A stretch of DNA of 64,000 nucleotides, taken from assembly GCA_020002185.1 (NCBI GenBank), contig CM034533.1, forward strand, positions 39,454,396 through 39,518,395, given 5' to 3'. Source of the stretch: Paraescarpia echinospica. Lineage: Eukaryota; Annelida; Polychaeta; Sabellida; Siboglinidae. The first letter of the stretch is position 1; every line of letters starts with the position of its first letter. Under the pieces are notes generated by a model that was given only the letters and a program-made list of their open reading frames with translations, had not been told where the DNA came from and did no database searches. Below, piece after piece: positions 11,006 to 21,000 of the stretch. Made by a program: the position numbers and the translations under genes.

Positions 11006-14000
11006 ATGGGTGAGATAGTGTTTTGTCTTTGTGAAAATCCAGTAAATTTGACTTAATCCTGTACCATCGTACAGTACGATCACAATAATCATTAACTATG
11101 CCACATCTGTTCATACACAACCAGCGTAGTTTATGCATTTAGTCCCATGCATTTACTAATTTGTTGGTATGGTTAGAGCTTTCTGACCAGTTGTGCAGGT
11201 GTCTAGATAATCTGTGTTGATGTCAAAATATCTCATTATTGATCCGTCTACACATTATGAAATAGTACAGTATATTCTTTGCACAAACGTCTGCTATGAG
11301 GTCCTGCTATGATGTTTTTATCATGAACTGTTTATGGTACCGTTTCTGACGGTTTCAACATTGACACCGATTCCGGCTAGCACAAGTCCATTTTCGGTTG
11401 AACCGACTGGGTCCGATCACGTTCGTTATACACTTACACCCTATCTCGACATAAAACAGTTGTGCACCGACGTATACTGTGTACCCAGTCAGTCATGTAC
11501 CATTAAAAATATTACCAAATATGCTGCATCTGCGTAGACAGTATGTAAGTCTGGGGCGCGCGATAATGTAGTGGTTAGCACATCCGCCTGACATGCCGGC
11601 GCCCCGAGTTCAATACCCGGGCAGGTATGGTATATTTGGTGTAAAAACCTGGCTCTCAACATTGGGGACTGTGTATCCCTCGTGATTCGGAGATCACGTT
11701 AATGCCGGTCCCGTCTCAATTTGGGACGTAAAAGAACCACTGAGGACGACAAGCACCCTGGCAGTGACCACCCTCAGTGCCAGCATAGAAAGGTCAGCTT
11801 GGCGATAATGTTCTCAAAAAGGCTGACCAGTTGAATGAGACCTCATAAGATCATAACATTGTAACCACAAAATATACAGCCTAGTCAGTTAATAGAACAT
11901 TGCCGAGTGTTGGAAACAACTAGAAGTCCACTACTCAGACTCGGCGGTGGAAGGTGAATATAATATTTCTTGACACATGTGACATGGTCGGCCATGTAGC
12001 AGAATAGGTCGATGTGTTTTGTGGAATCTTCTCCATAAATATTTTGGTAACCTTGGTATGGTTGTGATATAGTGCTATGTCAATGCCTTCTTTCATTGGG
12101 TGATGTCTCGGGACAGGTATCTCGAGGGACAAGTGGCATAAGCGGAGGGCGACGGGTGGTCGCATGAAGACCATCTGCAAGAAGCGAAAGTTCGAGTTAG
12201 GTCGTCCTGCTGCCAACACAAAGGTACCAGTTCTTCTGTTATCATAATTTGGTGTTGCTAATGTTGAATGGGTCTGGCAAATTCAAATTGCGGCTTTGGC
12301 ATGGGTTAACAACCTCTAAAGTGTCTTAAGATGTTTTACTGTGTAAATCATCTTGCAGACAAAATAATACTAATTAAAACTGGTGCTACCACTAATAGCA
12401 CATTTCGTAATAAAATAACAATAACACATTCAGTGTCTCTTTTCTACAGCTCGGTCCTCGACGCATCCACACAATACGAACCCGCGGTGGCGGCAAGAAA
12501 TATCGTGCTCTACGTCTTGACACTGGCAACTTTGCCTGGGGCTCCGAAGGTATGCCGTATATGCGTGTGGTCAAGTACAGAATTGTGGCAGAAGTGTGAT
12601 GATGAGCTAATGCAATCACCATCTTTCGGCTGATACAAACATGCTGAGAACAATGCTAACTGAAGCACTGGTCAATGCCACACTGCACTCATTTAACTGT
12701 GTTTTCTATAAATTTTGCATGTACAATGGATGCTCACTGTTACTGTCACCAAAGGTGACCTTAGCAAGACTAATGTTGAATGCTTTATTGTTATGGGGAT
12801 AATTTATGATAGTCTGAGAGGGACCATAAAGTGGGGTTTGTTTTTAAATACCCCCGATATTTGATGTCATTCTTTTTTAAACCTAATTGAAAATGTTGCC
12901 CTATAGTCATGTTTATTATTCCATGCATTTTCTGCATGCTGATATTAATTTGTGGACAGTTTAAATTGCAGCAGTTGGGGTAATTTATGTTGTTTTTCAT
13001 TTGGCTGTGATCTGTAGAAGTATTTTTATTGCGGAATGACATAGTAAGAGTATATGCATGAAATTGTATGTTGCAGAGAAGGTTTTTTCAGTTCTTCCTC
13101 GCATTTCCCTCGTGATGGTGATGTCTTGGTTCTGCGCTGGTCTTTCAACTATGTAATGTTGTTCAAATGGTACAAGCATTGTTTCCTTTGCCAGCAGTGC
13201 TGTTTTCAAGTTATACTTAACATAGAATAACCTGTCTGTTGATTGTGTGTTCAGCGCAAGCAAGGAAGACCCGTATCATTGATGTCATCTACAACGCGAG
13301 TAACAACGAGCTGGTGCGAACAAAGACATTGGTGAAGAACTGCATTGTTCAGATTGATGGTGCTCCCTTCAGACAGTGGTACGAGGCTCACTATGCCACC
13401 CCTCTTGGCCGCAAGAAGGGCACCAAACTGGTGTGTACTTGACTCAGTCGCACATACACTTTGGGTATATAGCGTATTCGTGCGACCAATTTATATTCCT
13501 TTGTTGGCAGAATGATGATACAGCTACCACAGAGGAGTTGACTTGTCGTTGTGACAAATTGTTTGTCTCCCATGACCCGGTCTTGTCATAGTTACACTGA
13601 CTGCCCTTTCAAATAAATACAAACAGCATTTGTCGATGAAAGAAAGTTTATTCATATTTGTTGAACTTCATAAAGGACTTTTTCCAGTGTCTGAAAAGGC
13701 TTAGATTTAGTAACGATGATCAAGACAGGACACCATTATGTAGAGTCAGTATTATTAACCAACTTGTAAGCATGCTATTTATACATGTAAAATTGTCAGG
13801 TTTCAATGTGATGAATTGTGGGGGCATCTACCGACCAAAAGAGACATACAGGATGTATGTCTCCCATACTCCATGTGGACATTGGTCATTCAGTGTTGCA
13901 CTGACAATCACTTGATACTCATAATTTACATATTATATAAGATCATGCAGATTTGTTATTTTATCCATCCACGTGAGGTGGTAGTTTGGTATGGTAGTGT

Positions 14001-16833
14001 GTTGGATATGCATTCCCTGAGTGAGTGCAGTTGGGAAAGTACAATCCAATGTACTGGTGCACGCACTTGGCACACACTGTTAAGCTGGAGTTAACAATAT
14101 TATACCACTTTAATAACTTGGCTGTCTTTTTTAGTAGCAAGTTGAATGTGGTGAGAGCGAAGCAGAACCTTGGCGGAGGTCTAGACTGGAGTGTTGTGTT
14201 ACAGACGGAGGCTGAGGAGGCCGTTCTGTCGAAGCAGCGCTCCAAGAAGACACAGAAGAAGTACGACGATCGCAAGAAGAACAGCAAAGTGGATGCTGCC
14301 CTCGAGGATCAGTTCATCACCGGCCGCGTCCTCGGTATGTCGTTTCCGTAGTTTATTAATCACACAATCGGTTGTCTATGCAGTTTAGTGTTTTAATCCC
14401 ATATCTCAGTTGTGCTGCAGAATTTAGGTGGTTATTTTATGAGGGGGTGGCCTTGTTCGATCAGTGACAAAAGAGGAAAACAAAATCAAAGATCAATATT
14501 GCACTTGACATCACCCCTCACTTGGTCAAGGAGCATTTATTATTGACTGGCCTTGTTGGATCAAACATGGAATAATTTTCAAATTATTTTCATAATTGTG
14601 ACCAACAGTTGGCAGAATGATGATACAGTTACTGCAGAGGAGACATTTTGTCGTTATGACAAATACTTTGTCTCCTGTGACAAGCTTTTTTGTCATAGTT
14701 ACACTGACTGCCACATGATCAGTTACATATTATATAAAGCAGAGGTTTTTGTTGAATATAGATTGTTTTAAAGCAGCTAGATGTGAAGGGGTATTTTAGG
14801 TAAACTAATAAATGTATGCCTTCCTTGTTCAACATAGACAATATTCAATCGATGGATATTATGTTCTAGAATATTTAGTGATTGTGCTGTTGACAAAATT
14901 TTTAATTGATATATCGGTGTTCAAAATTTAGGCATGTTTTTGTTTTTTATCTACAAATAAATACAGCCTAAATCTAAATTTGACTGGTGACATAAGTGTA
15001 TTTCGTAACGTGACCAACATCGGCAGGTGAAGGCCACGTAGTTTGGTGGTGTCACCTAACAAATAAACCGGGAAACACCTAAGTAACTTATATTCATGGA
15101 TAAATTATGCTTCTGTCATGTAATAAATCGCATTACCGAATCTTTGACAGCTATTTACACCCGTTTCCTAAAACCGCTGGTTTTTCCGATTTGAAAATAT
15201 TTCTAGAAGTAATGATGCTACATTAATGACATTTTTACTGATGTGTTCCTTGCTATCTTCTCTATGCAATGTCGAGCATATATTTTTATTATCATAACAA
15301 ATATTATTTTACCAAAAAATGTCAATAATTTTTTTAATATTAAATAATGACAATACTTAAAATATCTCTTCGACCTTGATTACTGCATTAGGGCTCAGCG
15401 GCCATCTTTGATTGTTGCCATGGAAACAGCGGGTCTGGCAGAACAAATTTCAATACATTTTATTTAATTAGACCTACTCTTAAATTTTTTGCTCATTTCA
15501 GACACTCCTGTATAGAGCTGTCAAGTTGGTGATAAAAATAGGCAAACTCTAATAAAATGTGGCAGAAGTGTGATGATGAGCTATTGCAATTACCATCTTT
15601 CGGCTGAAATGTCTGTGCTGAGTAATTTACTGGCTGAAACACTTCAGTGCCACCTCATATCACTACTGTGGTAAAATATCGGATTTGTAATTCATTGAGA
15701 TTCTAACATTTTAATTGCTGTTGAAAAATCTTGGTACATAAACGTTGTTGAGTTTGTGTTGGTGATGAGAATAATCTTGAAACTTTGTGTTGGTGTCAAG
15801 TTGTAACAAATGTTTTTTGTGTGGAGTTGTAACAAATAATTTATTATTTCTAATCAACCCCATTCGAGGTTTATTAACCAAGTCAAGAGTTGAGTGGCAG
15901 GAGTGTGATGATGAGCTATTGCATTTACCATCTTTCGGCTGAAACGTCCATGCTGAGTAATTTACTCACTGAAACACTTCTCGTTGCCACTTGATATTAC
16001 TGTTGTGTTCAAATATCGGATTTATAACTAACATCTTTCATTACATTTTTATGTGAACTGTCAAGAGTAGAATGGCAGAAGTGTGATGATGAGCTATTGC
16101 AATTACCATCTTTCGGCTGAAACGTCCGTGCTGAGTAATTTACTGGCTGAATCACTTCTCAATGCCACTGTTTTGACATCGCAAGTAGCATAGCCATAAA
16201 TAAGGCTAATTTTTGGGGTGGGTTGGATTTCAAATCAGAATACATATTGGATAGTTTCTCCGTCCCATCTTACTTGATAAATAAGCTTAGTAAAATGGAG
16301 TTAGTCGCCTTTCCATTTAGTTGGTTTCTAATGTTCCAATTGTTAGTGTTGCTGTAAACCTTTGGTGAAACAAAAGTTGTGTTTATCATTGGATATATTT
16401 AAGGTATTCTGTCTGCCAAATTGCATTTAATAAGCCCGTAACAATAGTTGCAATTTGAGAGTTTCACCCTCGCACTGTTCGATTAGAAAAAACATTCAGA
16501 TTATAAAGACTTAAGAAGGACATAAGACAACAATAGAGGACGTATAGTAGGTTAATCACAAAGGTATTTCGGTGTTACTATGTCCTCATATTGAAGAACA
16601 TCTGCAAACTTCCTGCCAGTCATTACCACCTCTATTGATACCATGTAACAGACCAGACCATTTTGATGTAGACATTGATGTAGAGTATGGTTTTAGTTTG
16701 ATCGTGTGCTGACTGTGTTGCAGCGTGTGTGGCGTCGAGGCCCGGCCAGTGCGGTCGCTGCGACGGATACATTCTGGAAGGCAAAGAGCTCGAGTTCTAC
16801 CTGCGCAAGGTCAAGGCCAAGAAGGGAAAGTGA
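11006..16833 (+). CDS. RPS8: 40S ribosomal protein S8 (eS8), complete six-exon gene
   Basis: Exons 11006-11009, 12117-12223, 12450-12549, 13255-13430, 14205-14334 and 16724-16833 splice in frame to 208 residues, the same length as human RPS8. The first exon carries only ATGG; the split glycine codon is completed at 12117, giving [12 protein letters not shown]. Further family marks are [69 protein letters not shown] and the terminal KAKKGK. The protein is a structural component of the small ribosomal subunit. An AATAAA lies at 16874-16879. The introns carry six box C/D snoRNAs. Intron 3 holds the left edge of the 16.4-kb tandem duplication, so exons 4-6 occur again at 29697-33275. Confidence 0.97.
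11553..11926 (+). mobile_element. tRNA-derived SINE in RPS8 intron 1
   Basis: The head has an A-box-like segment (TGTAGTGGTTAGCAC) and a B-box-like segment (GAGTTCAATACCC) at tRNA spacing, then a long non-tRNA body ending near TTGGAAACAACTAGAAG. The body is shared with 10622-10828. The head folds poorly as a tRNA, so this is a SINE rather than a working tRNA gene. Confidence 0.8.
12585..12681 (+). ncRNA. Box C/D snoRNA, SNORD32/SNORD51-like (A1), RPS8 intron 3
   Basis: Terminal stem GTGGCA/TGCCAC, C box in GTGATGATGA, D' box CTGA after the guide, and D box CTGA before the closing stem. The guide CACCATCTTTCGG directly before the D' box is complementary over 13 nt to the conserved 28S rRNA segment CCGAAAGATGGTG. 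The +5 rule points to the second A of GAAAG, the site I know as 28S Am1511 in human numbering, guided by SNORD32A and SNORD51. It starts about 15 bp inside the tandem duplication and recurs at 29027-29123. Confidence 0.8.
13506..13605 (+). ncRNA. SNORD46: Box C/D snoRNA, SNORD46-like (B1), RPS8 intron 4
   Basis: Terminal stem GGCAG/CTGCC, C box ATGATGA (13512-13518), D box CTGA (13597-13600), and an internal hairpin built on TTGTC/GACAA. The guide GTCATAGTTAC lies one base before the D box. It complements 11 nt of 28S rRNA (GTAACTATGAC, next to CTCTTAAGG) and aims at the second A of GTAAC by the +5 rule. That is the site I know as Am3739, guided in vertebrates by SNORD46, which is also hosted by RPS8. 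Host and target therefore agree. Confidence 0.82.
14611..14712 (+). ncRNA. SNORD46: Box C/D snoRNA, SNORD46-like (B2), RPS8 intron 5
   Basis: A paralogue of the snoRNA at 13506-13605: same GGCAG/CTGCC terminal stem, C box ATGATGA (14617-14623), D box CTGA (14704-14707) and identical guide GTCATAGTTAC. The internal hairpin is stronger here (GGAGACA with TTGTCTCC, enclosing TTGTC/GACAA). It is the first of four snoRNAs in the same intron. Confidence 0.82.
15559..15653 (+). ncRNA. Box C/D snoRNA, SNORD32/51-like (A2), RPS8 intron 5
   Basis: Terminal stem GTGGCAGAAGTGT against ACACTTCAGTGCCAC, C box GTGATGA, D' CTGA preceded by the 28S guide TACCATCTTTCGG, and D box CTGA. Compared with A1 the first guide base is T, turning the last G-C pair into G-U. 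The D-box guide side (GTAATTTACTGG) has no rRNA target I recognise. Confidence 0.8.
15894..15990 (+). ncRNA. Box C/D snoRNA, SNORD32/51-like (A3), RPS8 intron 5
   Basis: Same architecture as A2: stem GTGGCAG/TTGCCAC, GTGATGATGA, guide TTACCATCTTTCGG before CTGA, and a second CTGA before the closing stem. It sits 240 bp after A2 and 82 bp before A4, so it arose by local duplication within the intron. Confidence 0.78.
16073..16167 (+). ncRNA. Box C/D snoRNA, SNORD32/51-like (A4), RPS8 intron 5
   Basis: Third copy in this intron: stem TGGCAGAAGTG with CACTTCTCAATGCCA, C box GTGATGA, guide TTACCATCTTTCGG, D' and D boxes CTGA. The flanks of A3 and A4 also match (GTCAAGAGT before both, ATATCGGATTTATAAC-like sequence after A3), which shows the duplicated unit was larger than the snoRNA. 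Confidence 0.78.
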
Positions 16834-16873
16834 TTCAGTCTTGAACTTTCACTGCGTGTCACGATGTGGAAAC

Positions 16874-16879
16874 AATAAA
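16874..16879 (+). terminator. Polyadenylation signal of RPS8
   Basis: AATAAA 41 bp after the stop codon, fitting the short 3' UTR usual for ribosomal protein genes. The copy at 33316-33321 follows the duplicated exon 6. Confidence 0.75.
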
Positions 16880-17649
16880 GAATATGTGAACCAACGGCTG
16901 TGCTTGTTTTGTTATGACATAGGTGTGATCGTTGGACTGGTTGTAACTGCTCGAGTGTATGAATCCCGAGTGTTGTGGTGGGTCAATATTCCATTTGTTG
17001 GCAGTTTTAACAGGAGGGAGGTTCACCAAACCAAATATGTAAAGTGTAGAAATCATGTTCACCGATGTTTTGTCAGGGTAACATCTCGCTACATATGTGA
17101 CATTCATTCATACAGTGTAACTCTAATTCTACCAACGAGGTATTCAAAAAATGCAGGTTTGTTATTTTGATGTGCAGTTCGGAAGGAAAAAACATTGCAA
17201 ACTACTGCGTAGCATACAGTGCCCAAACACATTACAGGTCCGGATGCTGAATCTTACTGCATGCTTATGAGCGAGTGTACAGAATTGTTCAGTGGGCTAT
17301 ATATACAATACAATGGGGATTGTTGCAAAAAATACTGCTGCACCAACCCTTGATGCTCGTGTCCAAAAGTAGATGTTCGCTGTGTAAGGAAATATTCTAC
17401 CCTGAATTTGCTAACTGCTGATTCACCAAGGTTGAACCACGTTCATTTTTATTTGGGTAATCCATTTTTTTGCTACAGTGATAATTAAAATAGCTATGAT
17501 CTGAAGACGTGACCTGCCGAGATGCAAGCACCGGCTTTTGTATATAAACGCAATTTAACATAACTAAGCGATTCTCAGTTTCACAATCATTTGCTCAATC
17601 TAGATGGGCTAAATGAAACAAAATTTAACACCCACTTTTAGAATGAACA

Positions 17650-17655
17650 TTTATT
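17650..17655 (-). terminator. Probable polyadenylation signal of PSMF1 copy 1
   Basis: AATAAA on the minus strand (TTTATT on plus) about 385 bp after the PSMF1 stop. RPS8 and PSMF1 converge here, leaving about 0.8 kb between their signals. Confidence 0.45.
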
Positions 17656-18039
17656 ACACGCATTATATACAAGTTGGAATATCATAGTAACGAACCAATG
17701 GTAATTATTTTTTTTTTGTTTCATGTCTTCAGTGGTAACTTGGTTGCAAATAAAAATAAACTTCAATATCAAGGTTTACATCACTGATGCAATTTTCCAG
17801 ATTTGCGATATTTTAGCCAGCCAATGAAAAAGAAACCTTTCATGACACCTATGGTGAACAGACTTAATTGAAGCAGGACCATTTGAAATTTGGCCTCTGA
17901 GTTCCAGTTTTAATGGCAGCTACTGGATTTCATTAAATTTCTTTTGTAATGAAATTACATTGCAATAACACAAGATGACGAAGCAGAATTCAACTTTGAG
18001 CGTAATCCCGCTGTAGTTGAACTGTCTGTGGTTACATGT

Positions 18040-21000
18040 CTACATGAACATATCGTCATAGCCAGGGGGTGGAGGCTCATCAGGGTCAGGCCTGCAAACA
18101 TAACAGTACGTCAGCACTGGTAATGCTGTGTACGTGTACTAATTATATCAGATGATATATGGTACTGGACATCATTTTAGTGTAGGACATTATGTATCCA
18201 AATACATAATAAATAAAATATGAGGTCACAAACTTGAATCCACAAAATCGATAAGGTACACACTATCTATAGAAAGACCGGAATAAGTGCAGGTGTAGCA
18301 AATGTTACACATTATACAACCTGCATCAACTATGCACCATTTCAGCAAAACTGATGGTAAATGACACACTATTCTTGGCTTGTGTACAGAATAAGCCTGT
18401 GCGACCTAGACACTATTCTTGGCTAGTGTACAGAATAAGCCTGTGCGACCTAGATACTATTCTTGGCTCGTGTACAGAATAAGCCTGTGCGACCTAGACA
18501 CTATTCTTGGTTCATGTGCAGAATAAGCCTGTGCGACTTAGACACTATTCTTGGCTCATGTACAGAACAAGCCTGTGCGACCTAGACACTATTCTTGGTA
18601 CAGAATAAGCCTGTGACCTAGACACTATTCTGGGCTTGTGTACAGAAGTCTGTGCGACCTACACTATTCTTGGCTCGTGTACAAAATAAGCCTGTGTGAC
18701 CTAGACACTACTCTTGGCTCATGTACAGAAGAAGTCTGTGCGACGTAACGCTGCGGCGGATCACTTATCATAATCACTAGGTTCTTTTGCATGTCATAAA
18801 TAAGAAAATCCTATTTCGCTTGCATATGAATAAGCAAAGAAAACAGTTTAATTAATTAGAATACACCACATGGGGTTGTGAGCAATACAGTGACATGATA
18901 CGTACTCTCCTCTGTGGGCTCCAGGAGGTCCAAAAGGATCGAATCTTGCACCCGGTGGCACAGCCCCTCTGCAACAAGGAAATGAAAATAAATCTGAAAT
19001 GTTAAAAAATGGGCCAAGTGGCCCTGAAGTCCTTTGGACTAATACGTCTATATGTGACCCCGGCTGACCAAATGAGTGATAAGTCGGAAAAATTGTAACA
19101 CTGTTTTCTTACATCCTTGTAAAGGTTTGGTAGGGTGCTTTACACGGTTTCAAAAAATATGACTGCTACAAAAATTGGCAAAGTTATGGAGCATTGAACA
19201 TAGTAGGGATCAAAAAGTGAAAATGAAGAAAACGGCTGTTGAAGTTTTACATTATATATGCAAATGGATTGCATGGAAATATTACATGCACAACATTCAA
19301 ATGTGGCACACAGTATGTAATATGTATGTTATGTTGCAATGATACACTGGAAGTACAAATGTGCTGCTACAAAGACTTTTCAAGTTATGCCATATTATGT
19401 CTTCATGTGTAAAACTAAGAGGACAGATTATCTGAGAGCAAAAGGTAGACTCACTGTTTGACAGTTTAAAACCTACAGGCAACTGTCCAGTTTAACAGGG
19501 GTCTAGTGGCTTAATGCTGTCTGTTGACACACGCTACTGCCAGTGACCAATTACAGATTAGTCACAGTTTCCATCAAACAATAGCAGGCAGAGAATCTTA
19601 TCTCCACAGCTGGGTGTTGAGATAAGATACACAACCAGAGGCACCACTGATTCATGGTCAAGTAGATTAGCTCAATGCACCAACTAAGACAATACACAAC
19701 ACTGTGAGTGACAGTGTCCAGAGTGATGCCTAAGCAGTGTCCTCATTGCTGAATAGATCAATTAAACCTGTCAAGTGGGTGACATTCTGCACAAGTGTTC
19801 ATTAATCCTTAGTGATTGTTCAGAACACCAGACTGACCACATACCTAAACAAAGCGAATGTAATAGGTGATGAACAGGCAGTGTTCAAATAGGGGTATTG
19901 GTTGAATTGTATTTGTCTCGACGCAAAAGGCTTTATTGTGCCTTCATCGATTATAAGAAAGCATTTGATTTAGTAGACCGGTCCTCCCTGTGGTCTAAGA
20001 TAATTTCATGCGGTATTAATGGTATTGTGTTGAAAGTTGTATACATGTACAAAAATGCTAAATCATGTATAAATGAGGGCCAGGCTGTGTCAGCCTTCTT
20101 CTCATGTGTAGAGGTATGGCAAGGAGAAAACTTGTGTCCTTTGTTATTTACCTGAATAATTTTGAACACTGTTAGTCACAATTATAACGGACTTGACATG
20201 GCAGCTGATTAAATTTACAACAATCTTAGTGATGATGATGTAGAAAATGTATGTTCTACTATATGCTGATGACACTAGAATGATTCAATCAAATACAGAT
20301 TTCTTGCTTGTGTATAGCGGAACTATGTCAACTCTTCTAATGGTTGACATTTGGTTGTTTCAGGTGTCAACTATATTATGAATCTGTAATTATTAGTCTA
20401 TATTGAGACAATTGATTTACACAGTACCATGTCTACACAAGGCAGGGCAAGCTTAAACAGATCAGTAAAATGCATTTGATATAAATAAAGTGTAGGATGT
20501 TTCACTCTATAGTTGTCCAGAATATTAATTTTCTATGTTTGTCACCTACAGGTGACAGAATATTAATTTTCTATGTTTGTCACCTACAGGTTTCTACAGA
20601 CAATACATCTTTAACCAATAGACACCACAGTCACACCATTTTATAATAATTAAATGAACATCAAAATAAACACAACTTGCAATTATAGAAAATCAATAGT
20701 TTTGAAGATACAGTTTAAAAGTGTTAGGCAACTGTTCAGTCTAACAGGGGTCAAGTGTGTCTACTCTGCCTGGGTGCTGTGACCAATTAAAGATTAGTCA
20801 AGGTCTCAATGGACTGGGCAGCACCCTAAGATACATCTATGCAAAATGAGAAAAAAAGTTGCTGAACAGTTTTTGAAAAAATAGGCCAAATGTTACATTT
20901 TTATCAGTTTTGGGGTCCTTGGAGGCCCTAGGGAGCCCTTAAAATGATTCAATCAAATACAGATTCCTCGTGCATAGTGGCACTGCCCCAAGATATGTCA

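Noticed and set aside
13075..13160. SNORD38-like element in RPS8 intron 3
   Set aside because: CTCGTGATGG and GGTTCTGCGC recall SNORD38, another RPS8 guest in vertebrates. But the guide does not complement the expected 28S segment and no box D follows.
13239..13442. Open frame starting at 13239 as a separate small gene
   Set aside because: It is RPS8 exon 4 read from an intronic ATG. The true exon starts at 13255 after a CAG acceptor.
13803..13915. Third kind of box C/D snoRNA in RPS8 intron 4
   Set aside because: There is a GTGATGAA and a CTGA at suitable distance, but the closing stem is poor and the segment before CTGA (CATTCAGTGTTGCA) has no rRNA match I recognise.
14025..14351. Plus-strand open frame of 108 codons (and its duplicate at 30467-30793)
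   Set aside because: Only its second half is RPS8 exon 5, in the right frame. The upstream part including the ATG is intron before the acceptor at 14204.
19898..20155. Functional reverse transcriptase gene
   Set aside because: Only about 85 residues of the palm region remain open, the catalytic region lies beyond stops, and no endonuclease is attached. It is annotated as an element fragment.
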